DNA of 64,000 nucleotides, taken from the NCBI GenBank assembly GCA_002694985.1, contig NZNS01000008.1, forward strand, positions 42,096 through 106,095. Reading direction: 5' to 3'. Below, piece by piece: positions 47,052 to 54,727 of this stretch. This DNA is from Parvibaculum sp. GTDB lineage: Bacteria > Pseudomonadota > Alphaproteobacteria > Parvibaculales > Parvibaculaceae. How positions within the stretch are numbered: position 1 is the first letter of the stretch; the number at the start of each line of letters is the position of its first letter. Under the pieces are notes generated by a model, which was not told the origin of the DNA, ran no database searches, and was given only the letters and a program-made list of their open reading frames with translations. The translations under genes were made by a program, and so were the position numbers.

Positions 47052-49175
47052 TCAGAACTCGAAATTCAGCTGAAGATAGGCAGAGCGGCCGGGTTCGTTG
47101 ACCTGAACCACGGTGGGATCGAATCCGTTCTCTTGGTTGAGGTAGGACGCGTAGGTCGTGTCCAGAACGTTGGCTATGCCGCCCTGCAACATCAGCGCAT
47201 CGGCGAGCTGCCACGTGCCGAACAGGTCGATCACGGCATAGCCTGATGTTTCCTGCAGATCGAGGCCCGAACCCGTCACGGTGCTTGTGTCACTCCGCGA
47301 CTGTTTGGCGGCCCAGCGCAAGCGCGATCCCGCACTCCACTCCGTGACGTCGTAGGTGAGCTCCAGGCTGCCGCTCAGCGGCGGTATCTGATAGAGCGGC
47401 CGGTCATCGGTGGTGTTCTCGCCATAAGTGTAGGCGATGTCAGCGCCGATACGCCAGGAAGGTGCGAAAGCCCACTGAGCGGCAATATCGATACCGGCCA
47501 GTTCCGCATCGACATTGCGGAAGACGCTCGACACACCATCATTGACGAGAACGCCGGACTGGCCCCGCGCAATATCGCGCGAGATGAAATCCTGAACATT
47601 GTCGTACCAGATGCTCGTGGACGCCTTCCAGACGGAACGCGTTATCTCCACACCCATATCGACCTGATGATGCTTCTCGGGATCGATGCCGGGATTGCCG
47701 ACCCAGCCACCACCGCCCATTGCAGGAGCGCGAACGATGCCACGTTCCGTCGCGTCCGCCGTGCGCACGGCGCGGCTTGCGCCGACCCAGCCGGAGAAGT
47801 CGCCGAAATCGTGCATGACGCGCACAAGGCCGCTCACATTGGTTTCGTCTTGGTCCGTCTCCGTGACACCGTAGAACGTGCCATAGAGTGTGCGGGCCGT
47901 GACCGCGCCCATACCACCCGGCAGCGCATCGGCCTTCGTTGCCCGGACGGAAACGAAATCGGTACGAATGCCCGTGGTGAGCTCCGTCTTTTCCGTCAGC
48001 GGCGCCTTCACCTCGGCGAAGATACCCACATTCTCGATTTCCATGCCCGGCCACATGTAGTTGGAAATCGTGGTCGGCGGGACAGCCCCCATCATGGAGG
48101 AATAGCTCACCGCATCGCGATCGTTGCGCCGGTAGTCGCCGCCGAGCGTGACCTCCACGGCGCCAAACGCGAAATCGCCTGCGAGACGCGCGCCACGCGT
48201 GTCGGAAGTTGCGTCGGTGCGCATGGTCATCATGCCGGGCGTACGCAGCGAGTAATTGTCCATCACATGATCGACGAAGGAGCCGTAGACGCTTGCGTCA
48301 AAGCCCTTGAACACGCCGGCTTCGGCAAAGTTGTGGTCGACGGCCAGGCGATAGGTATCCGTCGCGGTCCAGGGTGCGTCCATGCCGGCGCCTGCAAAAT
48401 AGGCGTCAACGACGTGGTTTTCTTCCATGGAGAGCGAGAGGAGCGAATCCGCGCCGTAACGCAGGCCGACCTCGCCGCCACCGCCATATTGCTTGAAGGC
48501 GGAGCGGACTTCACGGCCGTCACCATCTTCATAATTGTCCGCGCGGCGGCCCGTGAAAAAGCCACGAATATAACTGCCGTTATGCACGGCACGCGCCTGC
48601 ATGCTCGCATAGCGCTGGGAACCGTTCGACTCGTAGCCGCCCTCCAGGTTGCCGGAGAGCCCCTCAGCGAAATTGGCGGAATCGGCGCGCTCAAGGGAGA
48701 CCGTGCCTGCCGGTGCGGGCGGTCCATCCAGCACCGTCTGATACCCCCGGCGAACGGTTATGCTGTCGCCGGACATGGGCATCATGGAAGAGGTGGGCGG
48801 GTCCATGCGGCTCGGACATGCGCCGAAGACATATGCGCCATCGCTGATGACGGCGATACGATCTTGCGCCATGCCGCGAATGCTGATGTCGGAACCATGT
48901 CCGCCGCGACGGCCCGCACTCACGCCCGGTATGCGAGAGATGAGTTCGCCGGCATCGCGCGCGGGCTGACCGCTGATTTCCTCCACTGCAATTATCCGGG
49001 AATCGGCCGAGTCTTCCTCCGGCGCGTCGATAACGAGCTCGGGGATGAGAACGGGGGAGACTTCGTCTTCCTCCGCATGGGCTGGAAGTGTCCACAAGGC
49101 CGACATGACGACGGCCGAAGCGGTGCTGGCGAGCAACATGGCGCGCCGCGCCGCAAGAGAGCGCTGAAACAACAT
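47052..49175 (-). CDS. TonB-dependent receptor, copper-receptor-like
   Basis: A 707-residue outer-membrane protein. The signal peptide is MLFQRSLAARRAMLLASTAS followed by ALWTLPAHA. The plug domain (about 30-180) contains GELISRIPGVSAGRRGG and the segment GACPSRMDPPTSSMMPMSG, with methionines suited to Cu. The barrel ends in LQLNFEF with the terminal aromatic residue. The GACP-RMDPPTSS block matches TonB-dependent copper receptors of the NosA/OprC type. A DUF2946-like gene lies 37 bp upstream on the same strand, a partner seen with copper receptors. Residues upstream of ATG 49175 have no homology. Substrate identity is inferred, not shown. Confidence 0.88.
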   Translation of the reverse strand: MLFQRSLAARRAMLLASTASAVVMSALWTLPAHAEEDEVSPVLIPELVIDAPEEDSADSRIIAVEEISGQPARDAGELISRIPGVSAGRRGGHGSDISIRGMAQDRIAVISDGAYVFGACPSRMDPPTSSMMPMSGDSITVRRGYQTVLDGPPAPAGTVSLERADSANFAEGLSGNLEGGYESNGSQRYASMQARAVHNGSYIRGFFTGRRADNYEDGDGREVRSAFKQYGGGGEVGLRYGADSLLSLSMEENHVVDAYFAGAGMDAPWTATDTYRLAVDHNFAEAGVFKGFDASVYGSFVDHVMDNYSLRTPGMMTMRTDATSDTRGARLAGDFAFGAVEVTLGGDYRRNDRDAVSYSSMMGAVPPTTISNYMWPGMEIENVGIFAEVKAPLTEKTELTTGIRTDFVSVRATKADALPGGMGAVTARTLYGTFYGVTETDQDETNVSGLVRVMHDFGDFSGWVGASRAVRTADATERGIVRAPAMGGGGWVGNPGIDPEKHHQVDMGVEITRSVWKASTSIWYDNVQDFISRDIARGQSGVLVNDGVSSVFRNVDAELAGIDIAAQWAFAPSWRIGADIAYTYGENTTDDRPLYQIPPLSGSLELTYDVTEWSAGSRLRWAAKQSRSDTSTVTGSGLDLQETSGYAVIDLFGTWQLADALMLQGGIANVLDTTYASYLNQENGFDPTVVQVNEPGRSAYLQLNFEF

Positions 49176-49212
49176 AAGATTTTTCCTGTCTTGTCTGAAT
49201 TGTCGAACGGCT

Positions 49213-49626
49213 TCAGACGTGGCCAGGCGGCCCTCGAGTAAGCGCTGGGGGGTACTCCGTGCCGTGCGACGGCAGGTGGAGCGCCGCAGCCGGGCGCGGA
49301 AGGTCCGGTAAGGGCGGCCGGGGCAACTGGATGAAGAGCCCATCACGGAATTCCGCAAGTGCGGCTGTTGCAACCGGCGCACAGAGGGCGGGCGCGATGT
49401 TGTATTGCTCTTCTTGTTCGGGAAGAGGCGTCCCCTGGCTATCGAGCCAGATTACCTGAAGGCCGCTGCCGGTACAGATCACGATACGATCGGAAAAGAT
49501 GCCGGCGGCCTCCAGCGGGCGAGCGGTGACGGCTCCCGCAAGAGCGGGGAACAGGATCGCAATAGAGACAAACACAAGAAGCAAGCGTGAGACGAGCGTC
49601 GTCCTGCCAGCGCTACGGCGCGGCAT
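49213..49626 (-). CDS. DUF2946-like small exported protein (copper-associated)
   Basis: A 137-residue protein from ATG 49626 with AAGGA upstream. A transmembrane or signal segment (VSRLLLVFVSIAILFPALAG) is followed by a short extracytoplasmic region with IVICTGSGLQVIWLDSQG, then a Pro-rich C-terminus (LPRPPLPDLPRP). This resembles DUF2946 proteins, which commonly sit beside copper receptors. A TTG at 49662 would add 12 residues. The gene precedes the TonB receptor by 37 bp in the same orientation, so the two are probably co-transcribed. Confidence 0.65.
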   Translation of the reverse strand: MPRRSAGRTTLVSRLLLVFVSIAILFPALAGAVTARPLEAAGIFSDRIVICTGSGLQVIWLDSQGTPLPEQEEQYNIAPALCAPVATAALAEFRDGLFIQLPRPPLPDLPRPAAALHLPSHGTEYPPALTRGPPGHV

Positions 49627-49755
49627 TACGCCATTCCTTCTTGTCACGCGCAGAATCCCCAACGGCCCGCTTCCCCATTTTCCGGCAGTATCGGGAGAGG
49701 GGGCAGAGCTGTCAAAATGCCGATGCGCCGATAGCTGTGGCTCAATGACGCAGCC

Positions 49756-50364
49756 CTAGCCAATGAGGCGGCGCACGTCGCGCTTCAGAACCGGCAACAA
49801 GTCCTCCTCAAACCACGGGTTCTTCTTTATCCATGCATTATTGCGCCATGAGGGATGCGGCAATGGAATAAAGCGGGGTTGGTATTCACGCCAGGCGGCT
49901 ACCGTTTCAGTCAAGCTAACCTTGCGTGTCCTGCCAAGGTGCCAGGCTTGCGCATATTGACCGACAAGAAGGATCAGTTCGAGTTGGGGCAGGTGCTTGA
50001 AGAGCGGCTCGTGCCAGGTTTCCGCGCATTCGCGGCGAGGCGGCAGATCACCCCCCTTCGCATCGTGCCCCGGGAAGCAGAACCCCATGGGCACGATGGC
50101 GATACGCGCATCATCATAGAACTCATCGGGTGTCACGCCCATCCAGTCGCGCAGACGATCGCCGCTCGGATCGGTAAAGGGCATGCCTGAGGCATGAACC
50201 CGGGTGCCGGGCGCCTGCCCCGCTATGCAGATGCGTGCCGTGGGCGAGACCCGCAAGACCGGGCGCGGCTCATGCGGCAGCGGCGTCTTCAGCGGGCTTT
50301 CAACGCAGAGGCGGCAGGCGCGTATATCGGCGGTGAGGCGGTCGAGCTTCGTCATTGCCCGCAT
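49756..50364 (-). CDS. Uracil-DNA glycosylase family protein
   Basis: A 202-residue protein of the uracil-DNA glycosylase superfamily, with its N-terminal Fe-S-like cysteines C17 and C20 in RACRLC. Motif I reads IAGQAPGTRVHASGMPFTDP and motif II LPHPSWRN (with the His and Ser). It lacks the KRRIH insertion of UdgX, so it belongs to another small clade near families 4/5. It probably excises uracil or a related deaminated base from DNA. A downstream ATG at 50355 (MTKLDRL) could be the start. Confidence 0.8.
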   Translation of the reverse strand: MRAMTKLDRLTADIRACRLCVESPLKTPLPHEPRPVLRVSPTARICIAGQAPGTRVHASGMPFTDPSGDRLRDWMGVTPDEFYDDARIAIVPMGFCFPGHDAKGGDLPPRRECAETWHEPLFKHLPQLELILLVGQYAQAWHLGRTRKVSLTETVAAWREYQPRFIPLPHPSWRNNAWIKKNPWFEEDLLPVLKRDVRRLIG

Positions 50365-50398
50365 TGTGCAATGCGGATGAAAAGAAGCAAATCATGCC

Positions 50399-51550
50399 TC
50401 AGTTCACCGCCTTCAGAAGGTTGCGGGCAATGATGACCTGCTGCACCTGGCTCGTGCCTTCATAGATGCGAAAGATGCGCACGTCGCGGTAGAAGCGCTC
50501 AATGCCATAATCCGCGACATAACCTGCACCGCCATGCACCTGTACCGCGCGGTCCGCGATGCGGCCCACGGCTTCCGAGCAGAAGAGCTTGCAACAGGAA
50601 CTCTCGGTAGCGACGTTCTCGCCCGCATCTCGGCGGCGCGCGGCGTCGATGACCATGCAGCGGCCCGCATAGGCCTCCATCTTCGAATCCGCCAGCATCG
50701 CCTGTACGAGCTGAAGATTGCCGATGGGTTCACCAAACTGCTTGCGCTCGGCGGCATAGAGCACGCTGTCCTCAACCAGCCGGTCCGCCACACCGATGCA
50801 GACAGCAGAGATGTGCAGACGGCCACGTTCCAGCACCTGCATGGCGGTGACGAAACCCTTGCCCTCCTCCTCACCGAGAAGGCAGTCTGCGGGGATGCGC
50901 GCATCCTCGAAGACGATGTCGCAAATATGCGCGCCCTGCTGGCCCATCTTCTTTTCAGGCTTGCCAATATGGATGCCTGGAATGTCGCTCGGCACGACGA
51001 AGGCGGAAACGCCCTTCGCACCCGGCGTCTTCGGATCGGTGCGAGCCATCAGCGTGAAGGCATGCGCGTTGTTGGCATTGGTGATGTAGCGCTTGGTGCC
51101 GTTGACGATGTAGTGGTCACCATCCTTGATGGCCGTGGTCTTGAGGGAAGCGGCATCCGAACCGGCCTCCGGCTCCGTCAGCGCGAAGGAGATAATCGTC
51201 TCGCCACTGGCAATCTTCGGGAGCCAGTATTCCTTCTGGTCCTGGCGGCCATGCATGACGATGCCCTGACTGCCGATGCCGACATTGGTGCCGATCACGG
51301 AGCGGAAGGCAGGCGACGTCCGGCCGAGTTCGAACATGAGGAGGCATTCTTCCTCCATGGTGAGGCCGAGGCCGCCATATTCAACGGGAACAGAGATGCC
51401 AAAAAGGCCGAGTTCCTTCATTTCCTCAACGATCTCATCCGGCACCTTGTCGGTTTCGGAGACCTTGTCCTCGATCGGGCGCAGGCGCTCGTCGACAAAA
51501 CGGCGGACGGAGGAAATGAGCTGATCGCGTGTTTCGGCGTCGAGGGCCAT
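50399..51550 (-). CDS. Acyl-CoA dehydrogenase
   Basis: A 383-residue flavoprotein oxidising acyl-CoA to 2-enoyl-CoA. ALTEPEAGSDAASLKT is the FAD/substrate-binding signature. IYEGTSQVQQVIIARNLL near the C-terminus supplies the catalytic glutamate (YEGT), which is intact. The length is standard for short/medium chain members. ATG 51550 (MALDAETRDQLISSV) fits the conserved N-terminus; the upstream frame to 51895 is unsupported. It is adjacent to, and on the same strand as, the PAS_5 gene at 51639. Confidence 0.93.
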   Translation of the reverse strand: MALDAETRDQLISSVRRFVDERLRPIEDKVSETDKVPDEIVEEMKELGLFGISVPVEYGGLGLTMEEECLLMFELGRTSPAFRSVIGTNVGIGSQGIVMHGRQDQKEYWLPKIASGETIISFALTEPEAGSDAASLKTTAIKDGDHYIVNGTKRYITNANNAHAFTLMARTDPKTPGAKGVSAFVVPSDIPGIHIGKPEKKMGQQGAHICDIVFEDARIPADCLLGEEEGKGFVTAMQVLERGRLHISAVCIGVADRLVEDSVLYAAERKQFGEPIGNLQLVQAMLADSKMEAYAGRCMVIDAARRRDAGENVATESSCCKLFCSEAVGRIADRAVQVHGGAGYVADYGIERFYRDVRIFRIYEGTSQVQQVIIARNLLKAVN

Positions 51551-51638
51551 GAGATTTCCCGGGCTGTTCTTTCTGAAAGGCAGCGGGAATTTAGGCCAAG
51601 GCCCGCCGGGGGTCAAAACTTCCGGAAAGGGCCGGATT

Positions 51639-52181
51639 TCAGCGGCACGGAAGCTCCTGGGAAACCGCAGCGCCGAGAATGCGGTCGACCCTCGTGCCGT
51701 CGAGCGAGAACGGCAGATAGACGCCCTCAACCGATACGGGACCACGCGCCGTGTATTCCATCGTACCGGCAACCGCATAGGGTCGCTTCTGCTCCGCGAC
51801 GAACTTATAGAAACTGAAAAGAACTTCGCTGAAACGCCCCGTGTGCGAGGCGCTGTCGAGAACGCACCGTCCCCGAAAATTCGAGCCATGCGCATTCACG
51901 ATATCGCCACCCAGCAAGCGATAAGTCAGATCGAAGGGCTGCCAGTTCACTTGCACCATGAGGAGGTTCGGCATGTGGCGCGCAAAGCGAACGGGATCGA
52001 TTTCGCCGGGGCAAGGCATGGCACGCACCCCGCGCAGCTCTTTCCAGTAGGAAAGCATATCGCGGCAAAGCGGTTCCTCAAGTTCCTTCAAACGCCGAAA
52101 CGCGATGCCGTGAGCATCCGCTTCGGCGAGCACGTCCGCGTAGTCTTCGCTACGGTAATAATCTTCCGCCAACTGCGTCAT
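51639..52181 (-). CDS. PAS_5-domain protein (paralogue A)
   Basis: A 180-residue protein with a single PAS_5 domain, a family common in alphaproteobacteria. The core pieces are CRDMLSYWKELRGVRAMPCPG, then RHMPNLLMVQVN, then LTYRLLGGDIVNAHGSNFRG and GVYLPFSLDG. There is no output domain, so it probably senses a ligand or interacts with a partner. It lies between an acyl-CoA dehydrogenase gene and paralogue B, in the same orientation. A regulatory role is inferred from the domain only. Confidence 0.8.
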   Translation of the reverse strand: MTQLAEDYYRSEDYADVLAEADAHGIAFRRLKELEEPLCRDMLSYWKELRGVRAMPCPGEIDPVRFARHMPNLLMVQVNWQPFDLTYRLLGGDIVNAHGSNFRGRCVLDSASHTGRFSEVLFSFYKFVAEQKRPYAVAGTMEYTARGPVSVEGVYLPFSLDGTRVDRILGAAVSQELPCR

Positions 52182-52381
52182 TGCCCACGCCCTGTCATTG
52201 AGATGGCCCCGCCCGGGTCATCAACCGGGAGAGTGCCCGGACGTTTCCTAACACCGAATGAACCCAACCCAGACAATTTGAACTATTCGCGGTTGTTGTC
52301 ATGGTGACACGTGAAAGAGCGTGCCGCCCGATGGAGCGCTTCATTCAGTTTCGGATTGCAACCGTCCGTCTTTTCCAAATC

Positions 52382-52885
52382 TCACGCACTGCCCATCTCA
52401 TAGGCCGCCGCTCCCATGATATGGCTCACCGTCCCCTCCCCAGATGCGAGGGGGAGATAAATTGACTTGAAGCGGCAGAAGCCCCGGTTCACGAACTGCA
52501 GCGAACCTTCAGCGGCGCAAGGACGGCGGCTCCGCACGATGGAGGAATAGAAGCGCTGCATCGATGTGCCATAGCCCGGCGCGTGACGATCGAGTTCGCG
52601 AACATCCATGCCCGTAAAGTTGTCTCCATGCGCTTCCACGGTTTCGTTGCCGGCAAGGCTGTAGACAAAGGAGGGGCCCTCCTGCACACGAACCATGAAC
52701 ATGCGGGGCATCAGGCGGGGAAAAACAGTTGGCATGATCTCGCGCCGCGCCGGCATATCGCGTCCGGCCCTTATCTGCTCCCAATAGGAAAGCAGATCCC
52801 GAAGCGAAGGATCGGAAACATCCTCGAGGGGCACAATGCGCGCACTGTCCTCAAGAGAGGCTCTTTTTTGAAGGGCGACGCCCAT
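52382..52885 (-). CDS. PAS_5-domain protein (paralogue B)
   Basis: A 167-residue protein from ATG 52885 (MGVALQKRASLEDS), preceded by GAAGGAACCTGAT. A longer frame to 52960 lacks a ribosome site. It carries the same PAS_5 order as paralogue A: DLLSYWEQIRAGRDMPARRE, then PRLMPRMFMVRVQ, then FVYSLAGNETVEAHGDNFTG and KSIYLPLASGEG. The two are 200 bp apart on the same strand, so they probably arose by tandem duplication and then diverged. No output domain is present. Confidence 0.8.
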   Translation of the reverse strand: MGVALQKRASLEDSARIVPLEDVSDPSLRDLLSYWEQIRAGRDMPARREIMPTVFPRLMPRMFMVRVQEGPSFVYSLAGNETVEAHGDNFTGMDVRELDRHAPGYGTSMQRFYSSIVRSRRPCAAEGSLQFVNRGFCRFKSIYLPLASGEGTVSHIMGAAAYEMGSA

Positions 52886-53316
52886 ATCAGGTTCCTTCAG
52901 ATTGCATTCCCGCATTCTGACCAGCTTACGTAACGAAGACCTTAAATTCTGATTTCCCATTTGGAAAAGCCGCGGCGCGCTTGGGAACCTCGGAGCTTTC
53001 CTGCTAAAAGCGCTGCAAATAAATTGCAGTATCGGGGCGTCGCAGAAATGAATACGAGTTTGAACGGTCGGTCCAAAACACGGGCAGCATGGTGTTCCTG
53101 CGCGGTCAGGTCTTCACCGGATCCGGCGACAGGGAGCGCATCCTTCTCAACTATTCGGGCATCGTGAAAAGACTGAAGAAGAAGCCGCTTTCGGACTGAA
53201 CGGCTCTAGGCGTTGCCCCGCGCGGGGAAACGGCGGCGTTATTCACTCCGACTGAAATCCGCCAAACTTCCCGCCGCACGGCTCACGCAGCCACCGGCAA
53301 GAGTGGACAAATCTTC
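52886..53316. other. Gap with N-terminally truncated gene fragment on the plus strand
   Basis: From 53023 to 53199 a plus-strand frame is open but has no early start codon: RNEYEFERSVQNTGSMVFLR, then GSGDRERILLNYSG and VKRLKKKPLSD to a TGA at 53199. The only ATG (53089) would give a 36-residue peptide. The frame is protein-like, and a resemblance to the C-terminal KOW part of NusG/RfaH-type antiterminators is possible but not proven. The perfect palindrome CCCCGCGCGGGG (53216-53227) follows. No ribosome site of note is seen. Confidence 0.35.
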
Positions 53317-54354
53317 ATGGTAACATTGAGCGTTCTCGATCAATCGCCTATCCGCAAAGGTGGAACCGCCGCCGAAGCGATTGCGAACACGATAGACCTC
53401 GCCCAACAAGCGGAGCACTTCGGCTATAGCCGGTACTGGCTTGCCGAACATCACAACACATCGTCTTTTGCGGGGTCCGCCCCCGAAGTGCTGATTGCCG
53501 CGGTGGCGGCTGCGACAAACCGCATCCGCGTCGGCTCGGGCGGCGTCATGCTGCCGCATTACAGCCCGCTGAAAGTCGCCGAATGTTTCCGGGTTCTGGA
53601 GACGCTCTATCCGGGACGGATCGACCTCGGACTGGGACGGGCCCCCGGCGGAGATCAGCGAACGGCACGCGCGCTACAACCTGGGCCCCAAGCCTATGAC
53701 ATCGGTGTCTTCCCGCAGCAGGTGGAGCTGCTGCGGCAATTCCTGGAAGATTCCACCGGGCTTCAAGGCGAAGAAGGAGGCTTCCCTGCCGACCATCCCT
53801 ATACCGGACTTCACGCGACGCCGCGCGGACCGGGCATGCCGGACCTGTGGATGCTGGGTTCCGGCGGCGACGGCGCGCTCATCGCTGCGCAATATGGCAT
53901 GGCCTATTGCTTCGCCCATTTTATCAATCAGGATGCTGGCACGCAGCCGCTCGATGTTTACCGGAAGAACTTCCGTCCTTCGCGCGAACTCGCCACGCCG
54001 AAGGGAGCCATTGCCGTCTCCGTCACCGTCGCAGATACGGAAGAAGATGCGAAGCGGATCGCATCGTCGCGCAATCTCTGGGTGATGCATTTGCTGCAGA
54101 ACCGTGGCGGCCCCTTCCCCTCCATCGAGGAGGCACTCGATTACCCGTATACGGATGAAGACCGGGCGATGCTGCGCGCCATAGAGCAGCGAGGTTTCGC
54201 TGGTACACCCGAACAGGTTCGCGGGAAGCTGCTTGCGCTTGGCGAGGCGCATGGCGTCGATGACTTCACGATTCTTACAATTGCCTACGATCAGAAGGAT
54301 CGCGTGCGCTCATACGAGCTACTGGCCGAGGCGATGGGCATCAAAGCGGGTTAG
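53317..54354 (+). CDS. LLM-class flavin-dependent oxidoreductase
   Basis: A 345-residue luciferase-like monooxygenase/reductase. The N-terminal strand LSVLDQSPIRKGGTAAEAI and YSRYWLAEHHNTSSFAGSAP are typical of the MsnO8/FMN-binding subgroup, and VGSGGVMLPHYSPLKVAECF and GLGRAPGG complete the core. The flavin is usually FMNH2 supplied by a separate reductase, which is not adjacent. ATG 53317 starts the protein at the conserved strand. Substrate unknown. Confidence 0.92.
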   Translation: MVTLSVLDQSPIRKGGTAAEAIANTIDLAQQAEHFGYSRYWLAEHHNTSSFAGSAPEVLIAAVAAATNRIRVGSGGVMLPHYSPLKVAECFRVLETLYPGRIDLGLGRAPGGDQRTARALQPGPQAYDIGVFPQQVELLRQFLEDSTGLQGEEGGFPADHPYTGLHATPRGPGMPDLWMLGSGGDGALIAAQYGMAYCFAHFINQDAGTQPLDVYRKNFRPSRELATPKGAIAVSVTVADTEEDAKRIASSRNLWVMHLLQNRGGPFPSIEEALDYPYTDEDRAMLRAIEQRGFAGTPEQVRGKLLALGEAHGVDDFTILTIAYDQKDRVRSYELLAEAMGIKAG

Positions 54355-54489
54355 TCCGCGGCAAGCGATGCCTCTGTGTGCGTCTAAAGATCGCGTTTGC
54401 CGGATGTCTCGCCCGTCATCCCCGCGCCTCCCAAAGCGTGGCGCGCTTTCACGCCAAATCGTAAATCAATTTTACTAGTATAAGCCCGG

Positions 54490-54646
54490 CACGCAATGTC
54501 CCGGTTCAGGCTGCGTTCAGGTTGGAAACGCCATTCTACTTCTTGCCGATGGGTCGAGAGTTCATCGGACCTTATTCCACCCGATTTGTTGAGTACGGGT
54601 GGAGATTGGCGGCGTCCGTTCCGTACCCCGCGGACGCCGCCTTTTT
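54490..54646 (+). ncRNA. Candidate structured small RNA with intrinsic terminator
   Basis: Three hairpins occur in series: CCGATG/CATCGG (54546-54568, 11-base loop), TCCACCCG/CGGGTGGA (54576-54603, 12-base loop) and GGCGGCGTCCG/CGGACGCCGCC (54608-54641) followed by TTTTT. The last is a plus-strand intrinsic terminator. TATAAG at 54479-54484 is a possible -10; no -35 is clear. The region has no credible ORF. The 250-bp distance from the preceding stop makes a simple terminator for that gene less likely. Start near 54490 is a guess. Confidence 0.5.
54608..54646 (+). terminator. Strong intrinsic terminator (plus strand)
   Basis: Arms GGCGGCGTCCG (54608-54618) and CGGACGCCGCC (54631-54641) give 11 perfect base pairs with a 12-base loop, and T54642-T54646 follow. 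The minus strand has no corresponding T-run. Confidence 0.9.
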
Positions 54647-54727
54647 CTCATGTCAGGCGGCATCCCCCGGCGCGATGTAGAGCTTCATTCGTTTGCCCCC
54701 CTTGTTTTGGCCTGATCGGCGTTTCAT

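Larger units (their letters stand above)
54355..54727. other. Intergenic gap housing the candidate small RNA
   Basis: Besides the candidate sRNA this gap shows a small inverted repeat TGGCG/CGCCA at about 54439-54455. Nothing coding is evident: the short plus-strand frames have poor composition and no ribosome site. The stop of the converging minus-strand nucleoside transporter is at 54728; the plus-strand terminator has no T-run on the minus strand, so the transporter must terminate elsewhere. Confidence 0.5.

Noticed and set aside
53089..53199. 36-residue ORF starting at ATG 53089
   Set aside because: No convincing ribosome site and the homologous-looking frame begins upstream of the ATG, so it is better seen as a fragment than as an intact peptide gene.
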